From positions 3,038,001 to 3,102,000 of the forward strand of contig OZ220709.1 in NCBI GenBank assembly GCA_965116665.1: 64,000 nt of DNA, written 5' to 3'. The notes under the pieces are model-generated. The model was not told the origin of the DNA. It ran no database searches and saw only the letters and a list, made by a program, of their open reading frames with translations. Positions 41,208 to 51,026 of this stretch are shown here, piece by piece (position 1 is the first letter of the stretch; each line of letters begins with the position of its first letter). The stretch comes from Aldehydirespirator sp965116665 (GTDB lineage: Bacteria > Actinomycetota > Acidimicrobiia > Acidimicrobiales > Aldehydirespiratoraceae). Both the position numbers and the translations under genes were made by a program.

Positions 41208-42577
41208 GCGCGCTCCACATGGCCGCCGAACCCGACGGTGCCCGAGACGCCCGCCGCGGAGCCGAGACGCTGCAGCGGCACGGTGTCGTACGACGGTGAC
41301 GGGGTGTAGGCCACCGGCAGGCGCTTGACGCCGCCGATGAAGTTTGAGCGCAGGTAGTCGGGCTCGCCGTCGAGGCGGATGTCGGGCATGCGCCGGGCGA
41401 TCTCGCGGAACATCAGGCGGATCTCCATGCGGGCCAGGCTGGCGCCCAGGCAGTAGTGGGGACCGCCCCCGCCGAAGCCGACATGGTCGTTGGGGATGCG
41501 CTCGATGTCGAAACGCCACGGGTCCTCGAAGGCCCTCGGGTCGCGGTTGGCGGCCACGTGCCACATGAGCACCTTGTCGCCCGCGGCGATCCTCACCCCG
41601 CCGAGCTCGTAGTCGGACAGGGCCTGGCGGCGGAAGTACATGACCGGGGTGGCCCAGCGCACGATCTCCTCCACCGCGGTCTCCATGTAGCGGTCGGGGT
41701 CGGAGGTGAACTTCTCCCACTGGTCACCGAACTCGAAGAAGGCCATCATCCCGCGGGTTATCGAGTTGCGGGTGGTCTCGTTGCCGGCCACGCAAAGGAT
41801 CAGGAAGAACATGTCGAACTCGACCTCGGAAAGGGCCTCGCCGTCGATGTCGGCCGACAGCAACGTGGTGACGATGTCGTCCGAGGGCGTGCCGCGACGT
41901 TCCATCTGGAGCTGGTGGGAGTAGCCGAAGAGCTCGGCCGCGTTCTGGAGGATGTCGTCGCGGCTCTTGACAAATTCGGGGTCCTCGCCTCCGACCATGG
42001 CGTTGCTCCAGTCGAACACCTTGGCGCGGTCCTCGACGGGAATGCCCATCATCTCGGCGATGGCCTGCAGGGGCAGCTCGGCCGAGATATCCCGCACGAA
42101 GTCGCAGCGGCCTGCCTCCACCACCCGGTCGAGGATGATGTCGGTGCGGTTCTGGAGGTAGTCCTCGAGCAGGTTGATCATGCGGGGCGTGAAGCCCCGG
42201 TTGACGAGCTTGCGGTAGCGGGTGTGGCGGGGCGCGTCCATGTCGATCAGCGTCAGGTCGTTCATGATGCCCGACGCCCACTCCCGCTGATCGGGATCGC
42301 GCATCTGGGTGCCGCTGTGGCTGGACGAGAACACATCGGCGCGGCGGTTCACCTCCTTGAGGTGAGCCTGACGGGTGATAGCCCAGTAACCCGAGCCCCT
42401 GTCTCCCTCGTCAACCCAATGAATGCCCGGGTCGGTCTCCCGCAGCCGCTCCAGAACCGCGTGGTGGTCCTGGCGCTGGAACATGTCGAAGTCCCAGAGG
42501 TCAGCGTCCGCTGCCGGGCAGGACCGGTCGCCGTGGTCCACGGGGCAGGCAGTCGATTCTTCGTCGACGATCGTCAT
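41198..42577 (-). CDS. Cytochrome P450 (second of three; steroid-type appearance)
   Basis: 459-residue P450. I-helix VAGNETTRN, K-helix EEIVR, haem loop FGGGGPHYCLGASLAR with the thiolate at C376. 'GGGGPHYCLG' and 'HVAANRDPRAFEDPWRFDI' are reminiscent of CYP125/CYP142/CYP124-type enzymes that oxidise sterol or lipid side chains; this is family memory, not a search result. The C-terminus extends about 35 residues past the usual end. It differs clearly from the other two P450s of the window. Two tandem palindromes lie 41-70 bases upstream of its start. Confidence 0.92.
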   Translation of the reverse strand: MTIVDEESTACPVDHGDRSCPAADADLWDFDMFQRQDHHAVLERLRETDPGIHWVDEGDRGSGYWAITRQAHLKEVNRRADVFSSSHSGTQMRDPDQREWASGIMNDLTLIDMDAPRHTRYRKLVNRGFTPRMINLLEDYLQNRTDIILDRVVEAGRCDFVRDISAELPLQAIAEMMGIPVEDRAKVFDWSNAMVGGEDPEFVKSRDDILQNAAELFGYSHQLQMERRGTPSDDIVTTLLSADIDGEALSEVEFDMFFLILCVAGNETTRNSITRGMMAFFEFGDQWEKFTSDPDRYMETAVEEIVRWATPVMYFRRQALSDYELGGVRIAAGDKVLMWHVAANRDPRAFEDPWRFDIERIPNDHVGFGGGGPHYCLGASLARMEIRLMFREIARRMPDIRLDGEPDYLRSNFIGGVKRLPVAYTPSPSYDTVPLQRLGSAAGVSGTVGFGGHVERAAS

Positions 42578-42617
42578 GGGTACACCTCGCGTCTGCGGCG
42601 GCTAGCCGCGCGTTTAC

Positions 42618-42647
42618 CTTCCTAGGAAGATTACTTCCTAGGAAGAT
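42618..42647. promoter_or_regulatory. Double palindromic operator upstream of the second P450
   Basis: CTTCCTAGGAAGAT occurs twice in tandem at 42618-42631 and 42634-42647 (period 16). Each contains the perfect 10-base palindrome TTCCTAGGAA. The 16-base period is near 1.5 helical turns, so two dimers would bind on opposite faces. The rest of 42648-42779 holds AGGAGG-like and weak inverted sequences but no gene I can support. Confidence 0.65.
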
Positions 42648-42779
42648 ACCTCGGCAGGAGGTCCCCTTGCAAATGTTCAGGTTCGAGCCGGCTCCGGGCC
42701 GATTTAGCGCCGGAACACCGCGCCACCGCAAGACCGGCTGTTCTTGTGCCGCTGCGAAAGAGTGCGACCGGTTTGCAGG

Positions 42780-44027
42780 TCAGCTGATGGGGCTGGAGGG
42801 GACGGCTGCGTGCACCACGGAGGCCTCCACCACCGGCACCTCGTCACGCTCGAGCGGGCCCATCCACTCCTTGCGGGCCAGGGCCTTCTCGATGTAGGGA
42901 GCCAGTTCGGTGGCCTTGGCCGCGTCGCGCTCGGCGCGGCCCGGCGTGAACTCGCCCAGCACGTCCGATCCGAATAGGCGCAGGCTGTCGCAGATGTCGA
43001 CGTGGCGGTTCTTGCCGCCCTGCTGGAGGAAGATGACGTGGTCTATGCCGGACCCCTCGGCCTCCTTGAGCCAGCGGACCGCGTCGGCGGGCGTGCCTAT
43101 GGTGTCTGCGTAGTCGTCGCCGGCGTCGAGGGCGGCGGCCACCGCATCGTCCAGGGCCGAGCCCCGTTGGGCCTCGTAACGGTCCCAGATGTCGGAGTGG
43201 CCCGGGATGGTGTGGTGCACCACCAGTTGCCGCAGCGCGTAGGCGAAGAAATGGAACCCGTCGAAGCCACGACGGATGGCTTCAGCCCGATCCTCGTGCA
43301 GCGAGAAGCCGGTGACCACCGCGATGTTGGCGTTGACGCTGTGACCCAGGGGCACGCACTCGTCGCTGCGGATGATGTCGTAGTAGACGTCGGCCCAGTG
43401 CCGGGCCTCGGCCGGGTCCACGAACGCGAACGCCAGCGCGCCCAGGCCCCGGCGAGCGGCCAGCTCGATGGTGGTGCGGTTGGTGCAGGCGATCCACATG
43501 GGCGGGTGGGGCTTCTGCACCGGCTTGGGGATCACGTCGCGGCACGGCATCGAGAAGTACTCGCCCTCGAAGCCGGGGTAGGGCGACATGGCCATCATGT
43601 TGGCGATCTGCTCGCCCGCCTCGAGGCTCATGGCCCGCTTCTGCTTGGCCGGGATGCCGAACCCGCCGAGCTCCAGGCGGGTGGCGCCCTCGCCAATGCC
43701 GAACTCCACCCGTCCGCCCGAGATCAGGTCCAGGGTGGCGACGCACTCGGCGGTGCGGGCCGGATGGTTGTAGGCCGGCGGCGCCTGGCGGATGCCGTGG
43801 CCGAGCCGGATGCGCTGGGTGCGGGCCGCGCAGGCCGACAGGAACACCTCGGGCGCGGAGCAGTGCGAGTACTCCTCCAGGAAGTGATGCTCCACCGCCC
43901 AGGCCACGTCGATGCCGACCTCGTCGGCCACTTCAACCTGCTCGATCGCCTCGGCCAGCAGCCGCTCCTCGGAGTCAGGGGCCCAGGGGCGGGGCATCTG
44001 AAGCTCGTAGAAGACGCCGAACCGCAC
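42780..44027 (-). CDS. Luciferase-like flavin monooxygenase (LLM class, bacterial luciferase type)
   Basis: 415-residue TIM-barrel flavoprotein of the bacterial-luciferase branch, distinct from the shorter pair elsewhere in the window. It opens with 'MRFGVFYELQMPRPW', then 'AVEHHFLEEYSHCSAPEVFL' near residue 44, 'GISGGR-like LDLISGGRVEFGIGEG' near 100 and 'VQKPHPPMWIACTNRTT' near 170. FMNH2-dependent monooxygenation of an unknown substrate is likely. The last 40 residues form a charged tail. It is on the same strand as the P450 and the TauD gene. Confidence 0.88.
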   Translation of the reverse strand: MRFGVFYELQMPRPWAPDSEERLLAEAIEQVEVADEVGIDVAWAVEHHFLEEYSHCSAPEVFLSACAARTQRIRLGHGIRQAPPAYNHPARTAECVATLDLISGGRVEFGIGEGATRLELGGFGIPAKQKRAMSLEAGEQIANMMAMSPYPGFEGEYFSMPCRDVIPKPVQKPHPPMWIACTNRTTIELAARRGLGALAFAFVDPAEARHWADVYYDIIRSDECVPLGHSVNANIAVVTGFSLHEDRAEAIRRGFDGFHFFAYALRQLVVHHTIPGHSDIWDRYEAQRGSALDDAVAAALDAGDDYADTIGTPADAVRWLKEAEGSGIDHVIFLQQGGKNRHVDICDSLRLFGSDVLGEFTPGRAERDAAKATELAPYIEKALARKEWMGPLERDEVPVVEASVVHAAVPSSPIS

Positions 44028-44074
44028 CGCGAATCAACCTATCGGCGGTCCATGGAGTGACTGAAGTCCGCGGC

Positions 44075-44974
44075 TTAGAACTCGAAGCCGGCCATGCCGA
44101 AGTAGCCGCTGGCCGCGGTCTTGTCGCTGCGGTGGCGGTCCCAGGACGGCGCGCCGCCGGGCGGCTGGGGGTCGTCGCCCAGCACCGTCACCCGGTGCAG
44201 GATCCGGGTGTCGTCGTCTTCGCCGATGTCGTCGACGATCGAGTGCAGCGTCACCCGCTCGTCCCAGAGAGCCACATCGCCGGGCGACCAGCGCCAGCGG
44301 CAGCTGAACTTGACCTGCTCCTGCCAGCGGTACAGGAAGCCCAGCAGGGCCTGGCTCTCGGGCCGGGACAGCTGCGGGATGCGCCGACCGTGCTGCTTGT
44401 TGACGTACAGGCTGCGCCGGCCGGTTCCGGGGTGGATGCGGACCACCGGGTGCTCGGCCCGCAGCGAGCCCTGCTTGCCGTCGTCGTGGATGCAGGTCAG
44501 CCCGGCCAGGAAGGCCTGCAGGGGCGCCGACAGCGAGTCGTACACCTCGTAGCAGTTGATCCACATGGTGTCGCCACCGGCGGGCGGGCACTGCACCATA
44601 TGCAGCAGCGCGGCGATGGGCGGATGCTCGCTGTAGGTGACGTCGGTGTGCCAGATGTCGGCCTTCGGAGTGGCCGAGGTGTCGAGCACGCACACCTCGG
44701 GGGTGTCTTCGTCGACCTTCTCGATGTAGGGATGCACCTCCAGCTCACCGAAGGCGGCGCCGATGTCGCGCAGCTGCGGCATGGTGGGGCTCAGGTCCGG
44801 CAGGAACAGCACGAGGTGCGTGTCGAGGGCGTCTCGCAACGCGGCGGCGGCCTGCTCGTCAAGGCTGCCGGGATCGAGTCCCCGGACCTCGGCGCCCAGC
44901 GCCCCCGCGATGGGTTTGACGTCGAGTTCCACCGCTGGATTGAGGCCGGCTGAGCGGGCTGGAGCAAGGGTCAC
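44075..44974 (-). CDS. TauD/TfdA family 2-oxoglutarate dioxygenase
   Basis: Fe(II)/2-oxoglutarate-dependent oxygenase, 299 residues from the GTG at 44974. The iron motif is H109-x-D111 in WHTDVTY, and the distal His plus the 2-oxoglutarate Arg are in 'LHSIVDDIGEDDDTRILHRV'. 'GAEVRGLDPGSLDEQAAAAL' near the N-terminus is typical. Members release sulfite from taurine or ether side chains from aryloxyacids; here the substrate is unknown. The frame stays open to 45049, but those upstream residues are low-complexity Arg/Ala and lack homology. Confidence 0.88.
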   Translation of the reverse strand: MTLAPARSAGLNPAVELDVKPIAGALGAEVRGLDPGSLDEQAAAALRDALDTHLVLFLPDLSPTMPQLRDIGAAFGELEVHPYIEKVDEDTPEVCVLDTSATPKADIWHTDVTYSEHPPIAALLHMVQCPPAGGDTMWINCYEVYDSLSAPLQAFLAGLTCIHDDGKQGSLRAEHPVVRIHPGTGRRSLYVNKQHGRRIPQLSRPESQALLGFLYRWQEQVKFSCRWRWSPGDVALWDERVTLHSIVDDIGEDDDTRILHRVTVLGDDPQPPGGAPSWDRHRSDKTAASGYFGMAGFEF

Positions 44975-45084
44975 AGCGGCCAGGCTACCGCCGGTGCGGC
45001 AGCCGAGCCGGCGGCGGGCAGCGCTACGGTGGCGGGTGGCCGCCGTCACGACGAGGGGGCTTGCAACATGTCGGACCGGAGCCC

Positions 45085-46074
45085 ATGACCGCGTCGATCA
45101 GCGATCTGCTGGAGACGACCGGCTACGCGGTGGCCGACGGGGCCATGGGCACCCAGCTCTTCGCGGTCGGCCTCAGTGCCGGCGATCCTCCCGAGGCCTG
45201 GAACCTTCATCACGCCGAGGAGGTGCGGGCCATCCACCGGGCCTACCTGCGGGCCGGCGCCGACCTGGTGATCACCAACAGCTTCGGCGGGACGAGCTTC
45301 CGCCTGGCCCTGCACGGCTTCCAGGACAGGGTGGTGGAGTTGAACAAAGCCGCTGCCCGCAACGCCCGCATCGAGGCCGACACCGAGACCGGACGGACGG
45401 GTCGCACAGTGCTGGTGGCCGGATCGATGGGGCCGACCGGTGAGTTGCTCGAGCCGATGGGCAACATGTCGGCGGCCGCGTGCGAGGCGGCGTTCGCGGA
45501 GCAGGCCGGAGGCCTGGCTTCGGGCGGCGCGGATGTGCTGTGGATCGAGACCATGAGCGACCTCGACGAGGTGGAGGCCGCGGTGAGGGGAGCCCGCTCG
45601 GCGTGCGACCTGCCGGTGGCCGCGACCATGAGCTTCGACACGGCCGGGCGCACCATGATGGGCGTGACGGGCACAGAACTGGCCGAACGGTTGGGAGGGC
45701 TGGGCCTGGCGGCCATGGGAGCCAACTGCGGCAACAACATCGCCGACACCGAGGCCGCGGTCACTGCAATCGCAACGGCGTCAGCGGGCACGCCGGTGAT
45801 CTCCAAACCCAACGCGGGCGTGCCGGTGTGGAGCGGCGAGAACCTCGTCTACGACGGCACCCCCGAGGTGCTGGCCGCCCACGCCCACCGGGCCCGGGCC
45901 GCGGGGGTCACCGTCATCGGCAGCTGCTGCGGCAGCACCCCGGCCCACACCGCCAAGATCGCCGCGGTGCTGCGGGGCGACGAGCCCCCGCCCGACATCG
46001 AGTCCGCGCCCCCAGCCAGGCCGACAACCGAGGACCGTCTGGCCCGCCGCCGAACCCGCCGCCGAGCCAGGTAG
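45085..46074 (+). CDS. Homocysteine S-methyltransferase family protein (BHMT-like)
   Basis: Zinc-dependent methyltransferase barrel of 329 residues. Zinc ligands are C215 (ANCGNN) and C281-C282 (GSCCGSTP). 'DGAMGTQLFAVGLSAGDPPE' near residue 20 and 'GADLVITNSFGGTSFRL' near 60 are conserved in the MetH/BHMT Hcy-binding domain. The methyl donor could be betaine, dimethylglycine-type compounds or S-methylmethionine. A betaine transporter in the window makes a BHMT role attractive but unproven. The C-terminus is a basic Arg-rich tail. Divergent from the TauD gene and convergent with purH. Confidence 0.88.
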   Translation: MTASISDLLETTGYAVADGAMGTQLFAVGLSAGDPPEAWNLHHAEEVRAIHRAYLRAGADLVITNSFGGTSFRLALHGFQDRVVELNKAAARNARIEADTETGRTGRTVLVAGSMGPTGELLEPMGNMSAAACEAAFAEQAGGLASGGADVLWIETMSDLDEVEAAVRGARSACDLPVAATMSFDTAGRTMMGVTGTELAERLGGLGLAAMGANCGNNIADTEAAVTAIATASAGTPVISKPNAGVPVWSGENLVYDGTPEVLAAHAHRARAAGVTVIGSCCGSTPAHTAKIAAVLRGDEPPPDIESAPPARPTTEDRLARRRTRRRAR

Positions 46075-46089
46075 GGAGAGAGTGGTCCG

Positions 46090-47625
46090 TCAGTGGCGGA
46101 ACTGGCGTTCTCCGGTTAGGAGCATGGCGATGTTGCGCTGGTCGGCCGCGGCGATCACTGCGGCGTCGTTGACTGAGCCGCCGGGCTGCACGACCACCGC
46201 GGCACCGGCGTCGGCCGCGGCGTGGACGCCGTCACCGAACGGGTAGAAGCCGTCGCTGGCGCAGGCGCCGCCCTCGGCCCGGCCCGCGGCCTTGGCCGCG
46301 GCCAGCTGGCCGGCCTCCACCCGGTTCTGCTGGCCGGCGCCGATGCCCCAGGCGGTCCGGTCGCGGGCCAGCACCACCGCGTTGGAGCTGGTGTGGGCGC
46401 ATACCCGCCAAGCGAAGACCGCGTCGGCCATCTCCGTCTCGGTGGGCTTCCGGGCCGTGACCACCTGCCAGCCGGCGGGCTCGGCCTCGAGTCGGCGGGG
46501 CGTCTGAACGAGGAAGTCCTCACCGGAGCCGAGGCTGCGCACCTCCCACGCAGGCTTGCTGGCCGCGTCAGCGGGCGCCTCCATCAGCCGGGTGTTGGCT
46601 CGGCGAGCCGCCAAGCGCTCGATCACGCCGTCGGCGTAGCCGGGAGCGATCACCACGTCGGCCTGGGCCGCGGCGACCATGGCGTCGGCGGTGGCCTGAT
46701 CGATCACCGCATTGACAGCCACCACACCGCCGAAGGCGCTGCGGGTGTCGCAGTCGAAGGCCCGCGAGTAGGCGGTGGCCAGATCGCCGGCGACCGCTGC
46801 TCCGCACGGGTTGGCGTGCTTGACGATCACTGCGGCCGGCCCGTCGCCCAGGTTGTGGGCCAGCCGCCAGGCCGCCTCGGCGTCCATCAGGTTGAGGTAG
46901 CTCAAGGCCGGGCCGCCGTGCTGCGCCACGCCGTCGAAGAAGCCGGAGGTTCCGCGTGCCCGGTAGCGGGCGCCCTGCTGGTGGGGGTTCTCGCCGTAGC
47001 GCAGCACCCCGGCCCGCTCAAGGTCCAGCCGCAGGGTGGCCGGAAGGCCCGGCCTGTCCGAGTCCCTCTCGGCGTCGAGCCAATCGACGATGGCTGCGTC
47101 GTGAGCCGCGGTATGGGCGAAGGCCCTTCGAGCCAGGCGCCCTCGGGTGACCGCGGACAGTCCGGTGTCCGAACGGAGTTCGGCCAGGACCGGCTCGTAG
47201 TCGGCCGGGTCGACCACCACACCGACGTGGGCGTGGTTCTTGGCCGCGGCCCGCACCATCGTCGGGCCGCCGATGTCGATCGTCTCGATGCCCGGCGATT
47301 CCTCGAACGGGTAGAGGTTCACCACCACCAGGTCGATCGGGTCGATGCCCTGAGCCTCCAGGTCGGCCCGGTGGGAGGGGTCGTCGCGGTCGGCCAGGAT
47401 CCCGCCGTGGATGCGGGGATGCAGGGTCACCACCCGGTGCCCCAGCATGGTCGGTGAACCGGTGTAGTCGGCGGTGTCGGTGACGGGGAGACCCGCGGCC
47501 TCGATCACCCGGGCCGTGCCCCCGCTGGCGATCAGCTCCCATCCCAACTCGACCAGCCCCGCGGCCAGATCGACCACGCCCGCCTTGTCGTAGACGGAGA
47601 TCAGCGCCCGCGGCGATGTGTCCAT
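46090..47625 (-). CDS. purH: Bifunctional AICAR formyltransferase / IMP cyclohydrolase
   Basis: Last two steps of de novo purine synthesis. The 511-residue protein has the N-terminal IMP cyclohydrolase (MGS-like) domain, about residues 1-190 ('LISVYDKAGVVDLA', 'TLHPRIHGGILADR', 'VVNLYPFEE'), and the C-terminal AICAR transformylase with KHANPCGAA near residue 260 and 'ATAYSRAFDCDTRSAFGG' near 275. Length matches the family. It sits 12 bases upstream of sucD on the same strand order (sucC-sucD-purH), so the three may be co-transcribed leftward. Confidence 0.97.
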   Translation of the reverse strand: MDTSPRALISVYDKAGVVDLAAGLVELGWELIASGGTARVIEAAGLPVTDTADYTGSPTMLGHRVVTLHPRIHGGILADRDDPSHRADLEAQGIDPIDLVVVNLYPFEESPGIETIDIGGPTMVRAAAKNHAHVGVVVDPADYEPVLAELRSDTGLSAVTRGRLARRAFAHTAAHDAAIVDWLDAERDSDRPGLPATLRLDLERAGVLRYGENPHQQGARYRARGTSGFFDGVAQHGGPALSYLNLMDAEAAWRLAHNLGDGPAAVIVKHANPCGAAVAGDLATAYSRAFDCDTRSAFGGVVAVNAVIDQATADAMVAAAQADVVIAPGYADGVIERLAARRANTRLMEAPADAASKPAWEVRSLGSGEDFLVQTPRRLEAEPAGWQVVTARKPTETEMADAVFAWRVCAHTSSNAVVLARDRTAWGIGAGQQNRVEAGQLAAAKAAGRAEGGACASDGFYPFGDGVHAAADAGAAVVVQPGGSVNDAAVIAAADQRNIAMLLTGERQFRH

Positions 47626-47637
47626 CTCGGCCAGTGT

Positions 47638-48518
<881 letters not shown>

Positions 48519-48522
<4 letters not shown>

Positions 48523-49700
48523 GGCTGTTCCGGTCCCGGCTCGGCTCCGGCTCCGGCTCCGGCTCCGGCCAGCTCGACTGCCCGGCGGGCGGCGTCGAGC
48601 ATGGTGGGCTCCATCATCAGGGCGTCGCCCAGGTGGGGCTCCAGCAGCTCCCTGCCCTCGGCTGCGTTGGTGCCGTCGAGGCGGATCACGATGGGCGAGT
48701 CGATGTCCACCCGCCCGGTCGCCTCGATGATGCCGTTGGCGATCTCCTCTCCCCGGGTGATGCCGCCGAAGATGTTGATCAGTATCGACCGCACCGCACC
48801 GTCGTTGTTGATCACCTCCAGCGCATTCGACATGACCTCCGCGTTGGCACCGCCGCCGATGTCGAGGAAGTTGGCCGGCCGGCCCCCCACCTGATTGACC
48901 ACATCCACCGTGCTCATGGCCAGACCGGCGCCGTTGGCGATGACCCCCACCGAGCCCTCCAGACCCACATACTGCAACCCCTTGGCGTGGGCGGCCTGCT
49001 CCCGCTCGTCGCGGGTCTGGGTGGCGTCGTAGGCGGCGTAGTCGTCGTGGCGGAAGGTGCTGTTGCCGTCCAGGGTCACCTTGGAGTCGAGCAGGACGAC
49101 CTCCCCGGCGGAGGTGACGATCAGCGGGTTGACCTCCACCAGGTCGGCGTCGGCGTCCACGTAGGCCCGGTACAGCGTCTCGAGTACACCGGCCACCGCG
49201 CCCGCGGCGGCTTCGGGGATGCGGGCGGCCTGAACCCACCGGCGGCACGCCTGCTGCGACAACCCGTCCACCGGATCGATGTGGATGCGGGCGATGGCCC
49301 CTGGATCTCGGGCAGCCACCGTCTCGATCTCCACGCCTCCCTCGGCCGACAGCATCCCCAGGTGCTTGCGAGCGGAGCGGTCCAGCGTGAAGCTGGCGTA
49401 GTACTCGTCGGCTATGTCCGACGCCTCCTCGATCCAGAGGCGCCGAACGATGTGGCCCGAGATGTCGAGGCCCAGGATGTCGGAGGCATGGCCGCGTACC
49501 GCGTCGAGGTCGGCGGCCAGCTTCACGCCGCCGGCCTTGCCCCGCCCGCCCGTGTGGACCTGGGCCTTCACCACGACCGGCAGGCCGAGCCTGGAGGCCG
49601 CGGCCGCGGCCTCGTCGGGCGACAACGCCACCTCGCCCGAGGGCACGGGGAGCCCGTAGCGGGCAAACAACTCCTTGCCCTGGTGTTCGAACAAATCCAC
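48519..49700 (-). CDS. sucC: Succinyl-CoA synthetase (ligase), beta subunit
   Basis: ATP-grasp subunit, 393 residues, specific for the nucleotide in succinyl-CoA/succinate interconversion. It begins 'VDLFEHQGKELFARYGLPVP', has 'VVKAQVHTGGRGKAGGVKLA' near residue 42 and the phosphate-loop 'NIFGGITRGEEIANGI' near 315. The C-terminus has a low-complexity Gly-Ala run (GAGAGAGAEPGPEQP). The GTG at 49700 has no Shine-Dalgarno sequence; a TAGTAT -10 hexamer ends 8 bases before it, which suggests a leaderless mRNA. Overlaps sucD. Confidence 0.96.
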
Positions 49701-49707
49701 GGGAGGC

Positions 49708-49714
49708 GATACTA
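49708..49714. promoter_or_regulatory. Overlapping back-to-back -10 elements (bidirectional promoter)
   Basis: GATACT (49708-49713) reads rightward, and TAGTAT (complement of 49709-49714) reads leftward. The starts of the two divergent genes, 49722 and 49700, lie about 8 bases beyond each hexamer, so both transcripts would begin at or near their start codons. Confidence 0.45.
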
Positions 49715-49721
49715 GGCCGCG

Positions 49722-50189
49722 ATGCCTGTTTCCAGCGGACCCCGGCCGAGTTTGCGGACCGCCCTCGTGGTCGGCCTGGCCGGCGTGGTGGTGGCGCTGG
49801 GCCTGGTGGGGGCCGTGCTGCTGCTGACCCGCACCGGGACCGACGTGGAGATCCGCCTCGGCGACCGCGATTTCCGGGACATGGAGATCGGACGGATCAG
49901 CACCGAGATAGACGACCGGGGGCCGATCCTGTTCGGAGACGTCGCCGACGGCAGCCGCGACATCATCCTGCAGCACCTCGGCGACGACCCCGAGACCGGT
50001 TGGCTCGCGTTCGAGGCCCGCCGGCCGGGCCAGAGCCGCGACTGCTTCTTCCGGTGGCGGACCACCGAGGCCGACTTCGTCAACACCTGCGACCCCGACG
50101 ACATCGTCGACGCGGCCGGGACCGGCCTGCGCCACTACGAGGTGGCCGTCGTCGACGGCGACGTGCGGGTAGACATCAACCCGTCCTGA
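49722..50189 (+). CDS. Single-pass membrane protein of unknown function (155 aa)
   Basis: No family recognised. Residues about 12-36 form one hydrophobic helix ('ALVVGLAGVVVALGLVGAVL') with an N-terminal basic/proline-rich stub, so the bulk of the protein is probably outside the cell. The exterior domain is acidic with 'VEIRLGDRDFRDMEIG' near residue 42 and two Cys (RDCFFRW, VNTCDPDD) that could form a disulfide. The ATG is only 21 bases from the sucC start and lies 8 bases after a -10-like GATACT, suggesting a leaderless transcript. Next gene 21 bases downstream, same strand. Confidence 0.7.
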   Translation: MPVSSGPRPSLRTALVVGLAGVVVALGLVGAVLLLTRTGTDVEIRLGDRDFRDMEIGRISTEIDDRGPILFGDVADGSRDIILQHLGDDPETGWLAFEARRPGQSRDCFFRWRTTEADFVNTCDPDDIVDAAGTGLRHYEVAVVDGDVRVDINPS

Positions 50190-50210
50190 CGAGCCGCACG
50201 GGAGGCCCCC

Positions 50211-50939
50211 ATGGCTGACGCGAACCCCACCGACCGGATATTCCTGCGAGATGCCCAGTGCCGATCCTTCGAGGCCACCGCGGTCGCGGTCGACGACGCC
50301 GGGAGGGTGGCCCTGGACGCCACCGCCTTCTACGCCACCAGCGGGGGCCAGCCCCACGACACCGGAACGTTGAGCTGGGACGGAGGCTCGGCCGCGGTGA
50401 CCGACGTGCGGGGCCACGACGTGGTATGGCACACCCTCGACGGCAGCGCCCCGGCGGTGGGCGCGGCGGTGCACGGCGAGCTCGACTGGGAGCGCCGCCA
50501 CGCCCTGATGCGCACCCACACCGCGCTCCACATCCTGTGCGGAGTGATCTACAACACCTGGGGGGTCTCGGTCACCGGCGGCAACATGGCTCCGCTCTCG
50601 GCCCGCATGGACTTCGAGTTCGACCCTCTGCCCGAAGGGTTCGCGGCTCAGGTCACCGAACTGGTCAACGCCGAGATCGCCGCCGACCGCCGGATCGACA
50701 TCTCGTTCCTGCCCCGGGTCGAGGCCCTGGCCGACGACGACCTGATCCGCACCAAGGTCAACCTGATCCCGGAGTCGGTGCAGGAGATCCGGGTGGTCGA
50801 CATCGTCGGGCTCGACAAGCAGGCCGACGGGGGCACCCACCTTCCCTCCACCGGCGGGGTGGGCCGCTTCGAGGTGGTCAAGACCGAATCGAAGGGCAAG
50901 GCCAACAAGCGCCTCCGCATAGCAGTCCACGACACCTAG
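50211..50939 (+). CDS. Alanyl-tRNA editing protein (AlaX family)
   Basis: Free-standing homologue of the AlaRS editing domain that deacylates mischarged tRNA-Ala (Ser or Gly). 242 residues: N-terminal beta-barrel with 'ATAFYATSGGQPHDTGTL' near residue 41, then the zinc HxxxH in MRTHTALHIL and the second metal motif in QADGGTHLPSTGG. In canonical AlaX/AlaRS the latter is CGGTH; here the Cys is Asp. The protein otherwise looks complete. It follows the small membrane protein and has a good ribosome site region (GGAGG, 50200-50204). Confidence 0.88.
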   Translation: MADANPTDRIFLRDAQCRSFEATAVAVDDAGRVALDATAFYATSGGQPHDTGTLSWDGGSAAVTDVRGHDVVWHTLDGSAPAVGAAVHGELDWERRHALMRTHTALHILCGVIYNTWGVSVTGGNMAPLSARMDFEFDPLPEGFAAQVTELVNAEIAADRRIDISFLPRVEALADDDLIRTKVNLIPESVQEIRVVDIVGLDKQADGGTHLPSTGGVGRFEVVKTESKGKANKRLRIAVHDT

Positions 50940-50944
50940 CCCCG

Positions 50945-50960
50945 CGAGCGCGGCCGCTCG
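50945..50960. terminator. Hairpin after the alanyl-tRNA editing gene
   Basis: CGAGCG (50945-50950), CGGC loop, CGCTCG (50955-50960), starting 5 bases after the stop codon. Perfect 6-bp stem, no U-tract. Confidence 0.4.
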
Positions 50961-51026
50961 ACCCAGATGTTGGCCCGCCGAGCGCTCCTCGGAGCTCGAT
51001 TCAGGGCGCAGGTATAGTAGGAGTGA

